Origin: VYFG01 sp965213885
Lineage (GTDB): Bacteria; Pseudomonadota; Gammaproteobacteria; Arenicellales; Poriferihabitantaceae
Assembly: GCA_965213885.1 (NCBI GenBank)
Contig: OZ243919.1
Span: forward strand, 2,852,001 to 2,916,000
Length of the DNA: 64,000 bases
Direction of reading: 5' to 3'
The notes beneath the pieces are model-generated. The model was given only the letters and a program-made list of their open reading frames with translations. It did no database searches and was not told the origin of the DNA. This document shows, one piece after another, positions 9,102 to 18,013 of this stretch. The position numbers and the translations under genes are program-made. Within the stretch, counting starts at the first letter, position 1. The number at the start of each line of letters is the position of its first letter.

Positions 9102-9640
9102 TGCGTGGCCAGCCGCCGTTCCAGCAACTGCAGCAGGAACAGGCTGCGCGCGTCGCTCACTTCCGGGTGGTCGTACAGGGCGCCGATGCGGCCGAGCGGC
9201 CAGCGAACCTGCTCCAGCGGCTCGATTTCGTCGCCGCCCGTTTGCGGGCAGGGCCGAAGTCCGGCGGCGATGAACAGGTAGGTGGTGAAATCACTGTAAC
9301 CCGGGCTGGTGGTCACGCTGCGAAGAAGCTCGAGGCTGCCCGGCTCAAACCCGATCTCCTCGGCCAGTTCCCGGGAAGCCGTTTGCGGGGCTTTCTCCCC
9401 GGGATCGATCCTGCCCTTGACGAACCCCAGTTCATAACGATCAAATCCCGCTGCGTATTCCCGCAGCAGGATCAGCGCATCGCCGTCCACGGCCGCCACC
9501 ATCACCACACCGTCGCCCTGGTTGCGCAGGCATTCGAAGGTGGCGCGCTGGCCGTCCCGAAATCCCATTTCCAGCGCCTCGATCCGGAAAAGCCGTGACC
9601 GGGCCACCAGTGATGTTGATAGAATTTGCGGTTTGGACAT
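9098..9640 (-). CDS. nudE: ADP compounds hydrolase NudE (Nudix)
   Basis: A 180-residue Nudix hydrolase. The Nudix box reads GRIDPGEKAPQTASRELAEEIGF, matching G-x5-E-x7-R-E-U-x-E-E-x-G-U. The context STSLVARSRLFRIEALEMGF and ALILLREYAAGFDRYELGFVKG is typical of NudE, which cleaves ADP-ribose, NADH and diadenosine polyphosphates. It lies upstream of cysQ and is divergent from the yrfG-like gene, the same association found around E. coli nudE. Upstream spacing to yrfG is short, so the two may share a divergent promoter region. Confidence 0.93.
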   Translation of the reverse strand: MSKPQILSTSLVARSRLFRIEALEMGFRDGQRATFECLRNQGDGVVMVAAVDGDALILLREYAAGFDRYELGFVKGRIDPGEKAPQTASRELAEEIGFEPGSLELLRSVTTSPGYSDFTTYLFIAAGLRPCPQTGGDEIEPLEQVRWPLGRIGALYDHPEVSDARSLFLLQLLERRLATQ

Positions 9641-9752
9641 CCCGGATCAAGCGCGAAGCGTGAATGGATTGTAACCCGTAGCGATGCCTGACACTTTCTC
9701 CCCCATGGCAGCAACCGATTTCCGAACCGACCCGCACGACTCCCCGGTGACC

Positions 9753-10409
9753 ATGCCGAAGTGGCAGGACATCGATACTGTGTTCCTGGACATGGACGGG
9801 ACGCTGCTGGACCTCCATTTCGACAATCATTTCTGGCAGACGCATGTGCCGCGCCGCTACGCCGAGCATCACGGACTGTCCCACGACGAGGCCCTCGCCC
9901 GGACCCTGCCCCACATGCGCGAGATCCGCGGGACACTGGACTGGTACAACCTCCACTACTGGAGCAGGTTCCTCGGCATGGATATCCCGGCACTCAAGCA
10001 AGAGGTCGCCCACCTGGTCCGCGAACGGCCGGGCGTCACCGACTTCCTGTCCTGGCTGCGGGGCGCAGGCAAGATTCTGGTGCTGGCCACCAATGCCCAC
10101 CCGGACGCCGTGGAGATCAAGTTCTCCCGGGTGGCCCTGGGGGGCTACTTCCACCATGTCGTCAGCTCCCATGAGCTGGCGGCGCCCAAGGAATCAGCGG
10201 CATTCTGGCGGGCGATGGAGGGGCGTTTCGCATTCGATGCCGGCCGCAGCATGCTGGTGGATGACCATGCCGGCGTCCTGGATGCGGCCCGGGCGTACGG
10301 CATCGCCTGGCTCGTGTCCATCCGGCGGCCCGACCTCAAGGCCCCCCCCCAGCCGTCTACGGGGTACCCGGCCCTGGAACATTTCCGCCAGATCATCCCC
10401 CGGGACTGA
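9753..10409 (+). CDS. yrfG: GMP/IMP nucleotidase YrfG (HAD family)
   Basis: From the ATG at 9753 the protein is 218 residues, close to E. coli YrfG. Upstream in-frame ATGs at 9684 and 9708 would add a poorly conserved leader, and the chosen start has a GGTGA close by. HAD motifs: I, FLDMDGTLLDL, with the nucleophile and acid aspartates; II, LVLATNAHP; III, the lysine in APKESAAFW; IV, MLVDDHAGVLDAA. The family dephosphorylates purine nucleotides, GMP and IMP in E. coli. The gene is divergent from nudE and lies 6 bp before zapE. Confidence 0.9.
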   Translation: MPKWQDIDTVFLDMDGTLLDLHFDNHFWQTHVPRRYAEHHGLSHDEALARTLPHMREIRGTLDWYNLHYWSRFLGMDIPALKQEVAHLVRERPGVTDFLSWLRGAGKILVLATNAHPDAVEIKFSRVALGGYFHHVVSSHELAAPKESAAFWRAMEGRFAFDAGRSMLVDDHAGVLDAARAYGIAWLVSIRRPDLKAPPQPSTGYPALEHFRQIIPRD

Positions 10410-10415
10410 CGCGCA

Positions 10416-11492
10416 ATGGCGACTCCTTCCGGTCATTACCAGCAGGATGTGGAACAGTGCCTGATCCGGTCCGATCCGGCCCAGCTCGCGGCGCTGGCGC
10501 ACCTCGACACGCTCTATCACGGGATCACCGAAACGCTCTCGGTGCCCTGGTACCGGCGCTGGCAGCGCCGGGAGGTGCCCCGGGGACTGTACCTGTGGGG
10601 AGGCGTCGGCACAGGCAAGACGCTGTTGATGGATTTCTTCCACCGTGCCCTGCCGGACGGGGTGGCCTGGCGGATTCACTTCCACCGTTTCATGCAGTGG
10701 GTGCACGAGCGCCGCCGGTCCCATGGCGACCGGCGGGACCCGCTGGACCTGATCGCTCAGGAACTTGCCCGGAAACACCAGGTGCTGTGCCTGGACGAGT
10801 TCGCGGTCACCGACATCACCGACGCGATGATCCTCTACGGACTGCTGCGGGCCCTCGTCGCCGAAAGGGTCGTCCTGGTGACCACGTCGAACATTCCCGT
10901 CGGGGATCTCTACAAGGGCGAGCTGCAGCGCGACCGGTTCCTGCCGGCCATCGAACTCTTGCGGACGCACACCATGGAACTCCATGTCGACAGCGGCAAC
11001 GACTATCGCATGGCGTTCCTCAGGCAGGATTCGATCTACCACACGCCGCTGGGCGCGCGCGCCGACGCGGTGATCGGAAGCGCCTTTCGCAATCTCGCCG
11101 GCGCCCATGAACCCAGTAAGAGCCACATCGACATCGGTGGACGCGAAGTGCCCGTGGTGGCAACCGGGTCCGGGGTGGTGTGGTTCGAGTTCTCGGAGCT
11201 TTGTGAGGACAGCCGGTCCAGGATGGACTACATCGAGATCGCGCGCCGGTTCCACACCATCATCCTGGCCAACGTGCCGGTGCTGGATGACGAGCGCAAC
11301 GACCCGGCCCGCCGGCTGGTGGAACTGGTGGACGAACTGTATGACCGTGGCGTCAACCTGATCCTGTCAGCGGCGGCGGCAGCGGATGACCTCTATACCG
11401 GCAAGCGCCTGGCGGAGCCTTTCCGCCGGACGGTGAGCCGACTGCATGAAATGTCCTCCGAGGAGTACCTGGCAAGGCCGCATCTTCCCTGA
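10416..11492 (+). CDS. zapE: Cell division protein ZapE (AFG1-like ATPase)
   Basis: A 358-residue AFG1/ZapE-type P-loop ATPase. Walker A is LWGGVGTGKT near residues 63-72 and Walker B is VLCLDEFAVTDI. ZapE-typical segments follow: MILYGLLRALVAERVVLVTTSN, FLPAIELLRTHTMELHVDSG, FELCEDSRS-type residues and a C-terminal RLHEMSSEEYL. ZapE interacts with FtsZ in gammaproteobacteria and destabilises its bundles during late division. The gene follows yrfG by 6 bp and converges with metA. Confidence 0.95.
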   Translation: MATPSGHYQQDVEQCLIRSDPAQLAALAHLDTLYHGITETLSVPWYRRWQRREVPRGLYLWGGVGTGKTLLMDFFHRALPDGVAWRIHFHRFMQWVHERRRSHGDRRDPLDLIAQELARKHQVLCLDEFAVTDITDAMILYGLLRALVAERVVLVTTSNIPVGDLYKGELQRDRFLPAIELLRTHTMELHVDSGNDYRMAFLRQDSIYHTPLGARADAVIGSAFRNLAGAHEPSKSHIDIGGREVPVVATGSGVVWFEFSELCEDSRSRMDYIEIARRFHTIILANVPVLDDERNDPARRLVELVDELYDRGVNLILSAAAAADDLYTGKRLAEPFRRTVSRLHEMSSEEYLARPHLP

Positions 11493-11524
11493 CGGCGCCC
11501 GGCCGGAATTTGAACGGACCGGTC

Positions 11525-12592
11525 CTATTGCAGGCCGAGCGGGTCTTCCGGGTCCACTCCTTCCATGAATACCTTGCCCCTGCGCCTGTCGGCAACCCGG
11601 TAGACCAGTCCCAGCCAGTTGTTGATCATGGCCCTGCCGGTGTCGGACCAGGTGTTGTCCACCAGTTCCGTCACCTCGTTGTCGGGAAACGGCGACAGGT
11701 CGTCGTAGTTCCCCTGCGCACGCTCCACCTTCTGCTTGTATTCCTCCAGGACGCGGCGGGCCCGGCGGGGAAAATAGTGTTCCGGATAGGGCGGATAGCT
11801 GTCGCGGGCTCCCTCGATGTAGCGCACCACCTCGCGCTTGTACTCCTTGAGCAGGCTCACCGCGTCGTATTCGGGATGCCCCTGGAAAAACACGAAACGA
11901 AGGCCGTCAGGGCTCACGGCAAGATGCATGTCCGCCTCTTCACTGGAGGCCAGCGTCCTGATTCCCTTTGCCGCCAACTGATCCATGTTCACCTCGTATA
12001 CATGGGAATGCGGGGCGTCGAAGCGGGTATTGATGTTGGCCACCAGCGGGTGACCGGTATTGGCGACCTGGTTGGAATACACGCCCCAGCGTTTGTCCGC
12101 CAGCTTGTAGCGGTGAATGCCCCAGACATGCTGCACCACCGCGTGGGTGGCCAGGCAGGAACACATGACCGAGCAGGTGTTTTCCCGGGCCCAGTCGACC
12201 ACCTCCAGCAGCGGCTCCCAGTACGGCTCCTCCTCGATGCGCGGCAGGGCGGGATTGGCCCCCGACAGGATCAGCGCATCCAGACCCTCGCTTCTGAGGT
12301 CGGAGAAATTCTCGTAATAGCGATCGACATGCGCCTGCGCCTTTGCCCCGCGGGGTATTTCCGGAAAGGAGAACAGGTGGACATGGAACTGGGCGATGCG
12401 GTTGCAGGATCCCACGAGCCGCATGAACTGCCGCTCGGTCGCCTCCAGCGCCGCATCCGGCATCATGTTCAGAATGCCGATATGCAGTTCCCGGATGTCC
12501 TGGTGCACCGCCCGTTGCGGTGTCAGCACTTCCTGGCCCTCGGCGAGGAGGCGCTCGAATGTCGGCAGGTCCGAATTCTGTATCAGGGGCAT
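11525..12592 (-). CDS. metA: Homoserine O-acyltransferase, MetA family (likely succinyltransferase)
   Basis: The 355-residue protein has the MetA/HTS glutamine-amidotransferase-like fold: LHIGILNMMPDAALEATERQF at residues 36-56, GLDALILSGANP, and the cysteine block SVMCSCLATHAVVQHVWGI holding the predicted catalytic cysteine. FFQGHPEYDAVSLLKEY supplies the catalytic His and Glu. It acylates homoserine to begin methionine synthesis. The family contains both succinyl- and acetyl-transferases, and the specificity residue cannot be settled by eye. It is followed upstream on the same strand, 14 bp away, by an uncharacterised P-loop protein. Confidence 0.9.
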   Translation of the reverse strand: MPLIQNSDLPTFERLLAEGQEVLTPQRAVHQDIRELHIGILNMMPDAALEATERQFMRLVGSCNRIAQFHVHLFSFPEIPRGAKAQAHVDRYYENFSDLRSEGLDALILSGANPALPRIEEEPYWEPLLEVVDWARENTCSVMCSCLATHAVVQHVWGIHRYKLADKRWGVYSNQVANTGHPLVANINTRFDAPHSHVYEVNMDQLAAKGIRTLASSEEADMHLAVSPDGLRFVFFQGHPEYDAVSLLKEYKREVVRYIEGARDSYPPYPEHYFPRRARRVLEEYKQKVERAQGNYDDLSPFPDNEVTELVDNTWSDTGRAMINNWLGLVYRVADRRRGKVFMEGVDPEDPLGLQ

Positions 12593-12606
12593 GGGCGGCT
12601 ACTCCG

Positions 12607-13455
12607 TCAGGCCCCGGCCGCATCGATGGCGGCGCAAACGAATGCGGTGAAGTCGGCCTCGTCCCGCAGTGTCGCGATGTCGCCAGCATTGGCGGTATGG
12701 CCGAAGCGCTCGGCGATCCGCTCGTACTGCGGCCTGCGCCACGACAGAAGGCGCGGGAAGATCCATTGCACGAACGCATCCGGATCGACTTCCAGCGCGC
12801 TGTCGAGCCGGTTCTCCCGCAGGTACTCTTCCAGGTTCCGGTCGAGGAACGACTCCTCGTAGTTCATCGGCTTGGGGTGTCTGCGGGCACGCTCGATCAG
12901 GGTTTCCTCCATGTCCTCGTCAGCCCGCAGGTAGAGCACCAGGGTGCTGGCAGACAGCCGATCCCAACACTCCGCATCGCTGAGGCCGCAGATGCTGCCG
13001 CCGGCGTCGTTGACGAAATGGGGGTAGCCGTAGACGCCGAGGCCACGCTCGATGAACGCATCCACATCCCGCATCGCGCCCACCTCGGCATCGCGGAACA
13101 GGCGCTGGCGGCGTTTGAATTCCTCCACCTCCAGGCCGCCGAGATCGGGGTTGCCGATCTTGCCGAGGAATCCCGAGATCGGTCCCAGGTTGTTCACGGT
13201 AATGTTGTTGCGAAGATAGATCGAGTCGCTTCTCAGCTGGGCCCGCAGGTAGGGATGCTGCATCGCCATCAGCTTCACGTGGTCGAGGATGGCCTCGTCC
13301 AGGTACCGTGTCCCGACCCGGTAGTCGCCGGAATAGTGGAACCACTGGTCCCAGGGCAGCAGTGACGCCAGCGTCGTCTTGCCGACCCCGGACATGCCGA
13401 GCAGTGTGACGCGTTTGGTTTTCCAGCCGAGATATTCCTGTCGGGTCAGCTTCAT
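12607..13455 (-). CDS. P-loop ATPase/kinase-like protein of unknown function, paired with metA
   Basis: The 282-residue protein has a clear Walker A, GMSGVGKTTLASLLP at about residues 19-33, and the later segments YSGDYRVGTRYLDE, NNLGPISGFLGKIG, HFVNDAGGSICGL and STLVLYLRADEDMEETLIERA. These resemble a small-molecule or nucleotide kinase with a lid-like arginine helix (IERARRHPKP). There is no signal peptide or membrane segment. It sits 14 bp upstream of metA on the same strand and is probably co-transcribed. I do not recognise a named family. The P-loop supports nucleotide binding; any link to methionine synthesis is inferred from position only. Confidence 0.75.
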   Translation of the reverse strand: MKLTRQEYLGWKTKRVTLLGMSGVGKTTLASLLPWDQWFHYSGDYRVGTRYLDEAILDHVKLMAMQHPYLRAQLRSDSIYLRNNITVNNLGPISGFLGKIGNPDLGGLEVEEFKRRQRLFRDAEVGAMRDVDAFIERGLGVYGYPHFVNDAGGSICGLSDAECWDRLSASTLVLYLRADEDMEETLIERARRHPKPMNYEESFLDRNLEEYLRENRLDSALEVDPDAFVQWIFPRLLSWRRPQYERIAERFGHTANAGDIATLRDEADFTAFVCAAIDAAGA

Positions 13456-13494
13456 CCGGAATCAGACGGGGACGCTTTCATCAAGAGCAGGATT

Positions 13495-14295
13495 CTACCG
13501 GAAGATGTACAGGAGCATGACGCCCAGGACAATGCGGTAGATCACGAACGGCATCAGGCTGAAACGGCGGAGAAACCCGAGGAACCAGTGGATGCAGGCA
13601 AGCGCCACCCCTCCGGAAACCAGCGTCGCGAAGGCCAGCACTCCCCAGGCCACGGGCGCATCCGAACCCACCAGGTGCCGGCCCTGCCAGGCGCCCGCGA
13701 GGGCAATGACGGGAATGGCCAGCAGGAACGAGAACCGCGCCGCGTCCTCCCGGGTGAATCCCATGGCCAGCCCCGCCGTGATGGTGGCCCCGGAGCGGGA
13801 GGTGCCCGGAATCAGTGCCAGCACCTGGGCGCTGCCGATGACGACCACGTCCCGCCAGCCGATTTCGTCGATCCGTCGGCGCCTGGCCCCCGCCCGGTCC
13901 GCCCAGCCAAGGAGAACGGCGAACACGATGGTGGCCAGCGCGACCGGTACCGGCGAACGCAGCCAACGGTTGACCGCCGCCTCCATCAGCACACCGGCGA
14001 TTCCCACCATGACCGTGGCCCAGGCGATGGCCCAGGCGAGCCGGCTGTAGGGCGTCGCCGGGGCGCCGGACAGGGAGCGCAGCCAGTGGACCACGATCAG
14101 CCCGACATCCCTGCGGAAGTAGACCAGGACCGCCAGCAGGGTGCCCACGTGCAAGGCAACGTCAAAGGCCAGTCCCTGGTCACGCCAGCCCAGCAGGTGC
14201 GGCAGAAGGACGAGATGCCCGGAGCTGGACACCGGCAGAAACTCCGTCAGGCCCTGGAGCGCGGCGAGCCAGAAGGCATGGAAGTAGTCCGTCAC
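13495..14295 (-). CDS. uppP: Undecaprenyl-diphosphatase UppP (BacA type)
   Basis: A 266-residue polytopic membrane protein with both UppP signatures: LQGLTEFLPVSSSGHLVLLP at residues 14-33 and PGTSRSGATITAGLAMG around 165-181. It dephosphorylates undecaprenyl diphosphate on the periplasmic face of the inner membrane, recycling the lipid carrier for peptidoglycan and polysaccharide. The start codon is GTG at 14295 and overlaps the stop of the upstream methyltransferase gene (GTGA), indicating coupling. Length is normal for the family. Confidence 0.96.
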   Translation of the reverse strand: MTDYFHAFWLAALQGLTEFLPVSSSGHLVLLPHLLGWRDQGLAFDVALHVGTLLAVLVYFRRDVGLIVVHWLRSLSGAPATPYSRLAWAIAWATVMVGIAGVLMEAAVNRWLRSPVPVALATIVFAVLLGWADRAGARRRRIDEIGWRDVVVIGSAQVLALIPGTSRSGATITAGLAMGFTREDAARFSFLLAIPVIALAGAWQGRHLVGSDAPVAWGVLAFATLVSGGVALACIHWFLGFLRRFSLMPFVIYRIVLGVMLLYIFR

Positions 14296-15497
14296 GCTGC
14301 GAGCCGGTGGGACTGGTCGCCATCGGCGAAGGCGGACAGGCCGTTACAGTTCCGTCCGAGGGCGATGCACTTGAACTGCTCGCCCATTTCCCCGGGCATG
14401 GTCAGGCGCCTCGCCTCCGCCGCCAGGGCCATGGCCTGCGGACTGCCGGCGCCGGCCTCGCGGTGCCTTCCGGCATAGATTTCGGCAAAACCCGCGCCGA
14501 CCAGGAACCGCGCCTGGTCGGCATAACCGAGCAGCGTGAGCCCGGCCGCCCGGGCCGCCTCGCAGACGCCCGAGAAGTCGACGTGGGCGGTGATGTCCTG
14601 CAATCCCGGCCACAGGAACGGGTCGTCGTGGGCGAGGTGGCGATAGTGGCAGCGCATGGTGCCCATGCTGCGGTCCGCGTGGTAGTAGGTCCGGCGGTCG
14701 TACCCGTAATCCACCAGCAGCATCACCCCGACCTCCAGGCGTTCGGCGGCGGTGCGCACCCACGCGGGCACCTGCCGGCTCCATTCGCTTTCGTAGCCGG
14801 GCGGCAGTCCGAACTCCCTGGCGAGGGCTGCAGTCTCCGGCAGCGCCTCGCCGGAGTCCCAGCAGAAACCGTCGTCCGCCGCCCTGACGCCCAGAGCCGA
14901 CACCCGGCCGTCCGGCTGCACCCGGAACCGGTGGAAGGGCATCGCATCCAGAACCTCGTTGGCCAGAATCACGCCGCGGACCCGGGCCGGCATTTCCCGG
15001 AGCCAGCGCACCCGGTTCGCAATCGGCCCGGGCAGTTCGGCGATCCGCTCCTTCTGGCGCGCACGAAGAGCCGCGCCGGTTTCCAGGATGCTGTAGCGGC
15101 CGGGCAGTGCGCCGAGCCTGTCCAGCTCCAGCAGCAGCATCGCGGCAAGGTCTCCGCTGCCCGCACCGAATTCGACGATTTCCAGGGGTGCTTCCGGCGC
15201 CCGGCCCCCGGGCGGCATTCCCGGCGCGGCCAGCACCTCGGCAACCTGGCCCGCGACACAGGCGGCGAACAGGCTTCCGAGGCCCGGCGCGGTGACGTAG
15301 TCCCCGTCGGCACCGAAGATCTGCCTGCGGCCCGCATAGTAGCCAAGGGCGGGGGTGTACAGGGCAAGATGCAGGTAGCGCTCGAAGCTGATCCAGCCTC
15401 CCTCGTCCAGGATCTCGGACCGGATCCTTTTCGCCAAGGCCCGGGATTCGGCCTGCTGTTCCGCAGGCGGCACATCGACCGTGTGAAGACCTTTCAC
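14292..15497 (-). CDS. MidA/NDUFAF7-type SAM-dependent methyltransferase (DUF185)
   Basis: A protein of about 401 residues with the NDUFAF7/MidA pattern: GWISFERYLHLALYTPALGYYAG, GDYVTAPGLGSLFAACVAGQ, the SAM motif VEFGAGSGDLAAMLL, LETGAALRARQ, VILANEVLDAMPFHRF, VGVMLLVDYGYDRRTYYH and DITAHVDFSGVCEAARAAG. Eukaryotic relatives methylate an arginine in complex I subunit NDUFS2; the bacterial role is not established. The frame is open far upstream, but that part is antisense to the pteridine reductase-like gene. GTG at 15497 is chosen; GTG at 15473, with an upstream AAAGG, is an alternative. The gene is divergent from the SDR gene at 15549. Confidence 0.88.
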   Translation of the reverse strand: MKGLHTVDVPPAEQQAESRALAKRIRSEILDEGGWISFERYLHLALYTPALGYYAGRRQIFGADGDYVTAPGLGSLFAACVAGQVAEVLAAPGMPPGGRAPEAPLEIVEFGAGSGDLAAMLLLELDRLGALPGRYSILETGAALRARQKERIAELPGPIANRVRWLREMPARVRGVILANEVLDAMPFHRFRVQPDGRVSALGVRAADDGFCWDSGEALPETAALAREFGLPPGYESEWSRQVPAWVRTAAERLEVGVMLLVDYGYDRRTYYHADRSMGTMRCHYRHLAHDDPFLWPGLQDITAHVDFSGVCEAARAAGLTLLGYADQARFLVGAGFAEIYAGRHREAGAGSPQAMALAAEARRLTMPGEMGEQFKCIALGRNCNGLSAFADGDQSHRLAA

Positions 15498-15548
15498 GTG
15501 CGGGGGATTTGGTGTGTAGAATCGGGGATCAGGCTCAGAGGTTGGATT

Positions 15549-16295
15549 ATGACCAGTTTGGAGGACAAAGTCGCGTTGGTCACCGGGGGCGCGCGGCGGA
15601 TCGGCGCGGCCACGTCGAGGGCGCTGCATGCCGCCGGAATGCGCCTGGTGATCCACCACCGCAGCAGCCCCGAGGCGGCCGAGAACCTGCGTGCCGAGCT
15701 TTGCGAGGCGCGGCCGGATTCCGTCAGGCTGATCCGCTGCGACCTGAGGGAAATCGCCAAGGTCAAGAACCTCGTGCGGGAGTCGGCGGTCGCCATGGGG
15801 GGGCTTGACGTGCTCGTCAACAATGCCGCCCTGTTCTTCCCCACGCCCATCCGCTCCGCCACCGAGGACCAGTGGGACATGCTGATGAACATCAACCTGA
15901 AGGCGCCGTTCTTTGTTTCCCAGGCCGCGGCGCCCTACATCGCCAAGCGCGGGGGCTGCATCATCAACATGGCAGACATCTACGCCGACCGGCCCCTGGA
16001 TGACCATCCCGTCTACAACGCGACCAAGTCCGGCCTGGTGGCGCTGACCCGTTCCCTGGCCCGGGATCTCGGACCCGAGATCCGGGTCAACGCGGTGGCG
16101 CCGGGCGCGATCCTGTGGCCCGAAAGGAGTGACATGGACGAGTTGTCGAAGCAGCGGCTGATCTCCCGCACTCCCATGCGCCAGGTAGGCAGTCCCGAGG
16201 ACATCACCCGGACACTGCTGTTCCTGATCGCGGACGCGCCCTACATCACCGGTCAGGTGATCTGCGTGGACGGCGGCCGCTCAGTGGTTGCCTGA
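15549..16295 (+). CDS. Pteridine reductase-like short-chain dehydrogenase
   Basis: The 248-residue SDR starts at ATG 15549. The cofactor motif is TGGARRIGAA, whose ARRIG sequence is typical of pteridine and dihydromonapterin reductases (PTR1/FolM group), followed by VNNAALF and an active site with the YNATKSG lysine-tyrosine pair. The C-terminus DAPYITGQVICVDGGRS is standard for the fold. Likely role: NADPH-dependent reduction of dihydropteridines. The exact substrate is not proven by sequence. It is divergent from the MidA-type gene, and the next gene begins 23 bp downstream. Confidence 0.85.
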   Translation: MTSLEDKVALVTGGARRIGAATSRALHAAGMRLVIHHRSSPEAAENLRAELCEARPDSVRLIRCDLREIAKVKNLVRESAVAMGGLDVLVNNAALFFPTPIRSATEDQWDMLMNINLKAPFFVSQAAAPYIAKRGGCIINMADIYADRPLDDHPVYNATKSGLVALTRSLARDLGPEIRVNAVAPGAILWPERSDMDELSKQRLISRTPMRQVGSPEDITRTLLFLIADAPYITGQVICVDGGRSVVA

Positions 16296-16318
16296 GCGGT
16301 TTCCGGCCCCGTCCTACG

Positions 16319-17194
16319 GTGGCGAAGATACTCATCGCCGGAGCGGGCAGACTCGGTTTTCCACTGGCGCTTGCGCTGTCCGGTTCGGGGCACGAGGTTA
16401 CTGCCATCCGCCGTGGCGGACCGCGCGATGGACCCGCTGACATCCGCTGGCAACGGCTTGACCTACGGGACCCCGCCGCCGTTCGGGTCCTTGACCGCGA
16501 CTTCGATCTCGTCATCGTCATCCTGACCCCGGCGGGGAGATCGCCGGAGGGCTACCGGCAGATCTACCGGGGAGCACTGGACAACCTGCTCGGACATCTG
16601 GAGTCCTCCCGCAACCGGCCATCCTGCCTGTTCGTGTCCGCCACCAGCGTCTACGCCCAGATCGGCGGAGAGTGGGTGGACGAGGAATCTCCCGCCGAAC
16701 CCGGAACCTACAACGGCAGGAGTCTCCTGTCCGCGGAAGAAGCGGTTCTCGGGTGGAGCCCGGATCCCCTGATTGTCCGGTTCGCCGGAATCTACGGGCC
16801 CGAGAGAATGCGTCTTGTCAGGCAACTGGAAAAGCCCGTGACCATCCAGCGCACGCCGCCCGCCTATACCAACCGGGTCCACCAGGAAGACTGCGTGGGC
16901 ATCCTCCGGTATCTGGCCGGACTGCAGCTTGGGGGGCGGAACAGCCACCGGGTCTATCTCGGCGCAGACCATTGTCCGGCACCGAAATTCGAGATGATGG
17001 CCTGGCTGGCCCGGGCGGCGGGACTTCCTGAACCGATTCCCCTGGACGCGGCGGACGACGCCCCCCGAAACAAGCGCTGCAGCAACCGGCGGCTCGTGGA
17101 GACCGGCTACCGTTTCTCGTATCCGGACTACAAGAGCGGATACCGGGCCATACTCCAGGGAACCCTGCCGGACACCGACGGACCACCCGGATGA
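16319..17194 (+). CDS. NAD(P)-binding epimerase-like protein (extended SDR, YeeZ-like)
   Basis: A 291-residue protein starting with GTG at 16319. The Rossmann motif ILIAGAGRLGFPLALALSGSG is followed by VIVILTPAGRSPEGYRQIYRGALDNLL, the LFVSATSVYAQ strand, an NGRSLLSAEEAVL segment where classical epimerases have YxxxK, and IVRFAGIYGPERM. This is the YeeZ/SDR_a5-like branch of extended SDRs, whose substrates are largely unknown. The stop overlaps the next gene's start by 4 bp, so it is co-translated with the uracil-DNA glycosylase-like gene. Confidence 0.8.
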   Translation: MAKILIAGAGRLGFPLALALSGSGHEVTAIRRGGPRDGPADIRWQRLDLRDPAAVRVLDRDFDLVIVILTPAGRSPEGYRQIYRGALDNLLGHLESSRNRPSCLFVSATSVYAQIGGEWVDEESPAEPGTYNGRSLLSAEEAVLGWSPDPLIVRFAGIYGPERMRLVRQLEKPVTIQRTPPAYTNRVHQEDCVGILRYLAGLQLGGRNSHRVYLGADHCPAPKFEMMAWLARAAGLPEPIPLDAADDAPRNKRCSNRRLVETGYRFSYPDYKSGYRAILQGTLPDTDGPPG

Positions 17195-17784
17195 ACCATA
17201 CGGACAGGGAACCTGTCGAGGGCCTGCTGGCGGAGATCGCCGGGTGCACCCGGTGCGCGGCCGATCTGCCGCTCGGACCAAGGCCGGTGGTCCGCGCCTC
17301 CGCAACCGCCCGCATCCTGGTGGCGGGACAGGCGCCGGGAATACGCGTGCATGAAACCGGGGTGCCCTTCAACGATCCCAGCGGCGACCGTCTCCGGGAC
17401 TGGATGGGAATCGACCGGGAGACCTTCTATGACGCCCGTCGAATTGCCATCGTCCCCATGGGCTTCTGCTACCCGGGCAGCGCCGAGCGGGGGGACCTGC
17501 CGCCAAGGCCGGAATGCGCCCGGCAGTGGCACCCCCGGCTGCTGCCGCTGCTCGGGCGGATCGAACTGGTTCTGGCCATCGGGGCCCATGCCCACCGCTA
17601 CCATCTGCACGGCAGACGCAGGAAATCCCTGACGGAAACCGTGCAGCACTGGCGGGCGTACCTGCCCGGGGTGATCCCCCTACCGCATCCCAGCCCCCGA
17701 AACAACGGCTGGCTGAAGCAGAACCCCTGGTTCGACCGGGAACTGGTCCCGGAGGTGGCGCGCCGGGTGGCGGAATTGCTCTAG
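17191..17784 (+). CDS. Uracil-DNA glycosylase superfamily protein
   Basis: The 197-residue protein has the UDG superfamily motif 1 GQAPGIRVHETGVPFNDPSGDRL near residues 49-71 and motif 2 LPHPSPRNNGWLKQNPWF near 164-181. It has an N-terminal CTRCA pair but not the four-cysteine iron-sulfur set of family 4 enzymes. This matches a short family commonly annotated as uracil-DNA glycosylase family protein, with activity unverified. It overlaps the preceding gene by 4 bp. After it, base composition falls as the CRISPR locus begins. Confidence 0.8.
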   Translation: MNHTDREPVEGLLAEIAGCTRCAADLPLGPRPVVRASATARILVAGQAPGIRVHETGVPFNDPSGDRLRDWMGIDRETFYDARRIAIVPMGFCYPGSAERGDLPPRPECARQWHPRLLPLLGRIELVLAIGAHAHRYHLHGRRRKSLTETVQHWRAYLPGVIPLPHPSPRNNGWLKQNPWFDRELVPEVARRVAELL

Positions 17785-17925
17785 CGCTTCCTGGTGACTG
17801 TTACTTTTTCCTGTATCCATGTTTATGCCCCCCTGATCTCCAAGGGGTGCGCCAACGGGGCGTGCCCCACCAATGAAGTGCCACAGGAGATCGACATAAC
17901 TTCTCTTGCTTGGAATGCCATCGCG

Positions 17926-18008
17926 AAAAACGAAAACGCGGGCCGCAGCCCGCGATTCTATATGGTGCAATCGAGTGCTTGTTAACAGCTCGACCCCGAA
18001 TTCTGAGT
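17926..18008 (-). ncRNA. tracrRNA of the type II-C CRISPR-Cas system
   Basis: Read on the minus strand, bases 18006-17992 (TCAGAATTCGGGGTC) are a perfect 15-nt complement of the crRNA repeat. Pairing continues through 17980 with G-U pairs, one mismatch and one bulged T, reaching the first bases of the repeat. A short nexus-like segment follows (17979 to about 17955). An intrinsic terminator has a perfect 7-bp stem at 17937-17943/17948-17954 with a 4-nt loop, then TTTTCGTTTTT. Upstream are -35 TTGATT (18042-18037) and -10 TACATT (18019-18014) with 17-bp spacing, placing the start near 18008-18006, at the edge of the anti-repeat. RNA about 82 nt. Pairing and terminator are seen; expression is inferred. 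Confidence 0.88.
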
Positions 18009-18013
18009 CTGGA

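Noticed and set aside
14307..15548. Upstream extension of the pteridine reductase-like frame to 14307
   Set aside because: The extra 414 codons are antisense to the MidA-type gene; the SDR fold starts at 15549.
17785..17925. Small plus-strand frame after the uracil-DNA glycosylase-like gene
   Set aside because: Runs through the tracrRNA terminator and has no domain; treated as non-coding.
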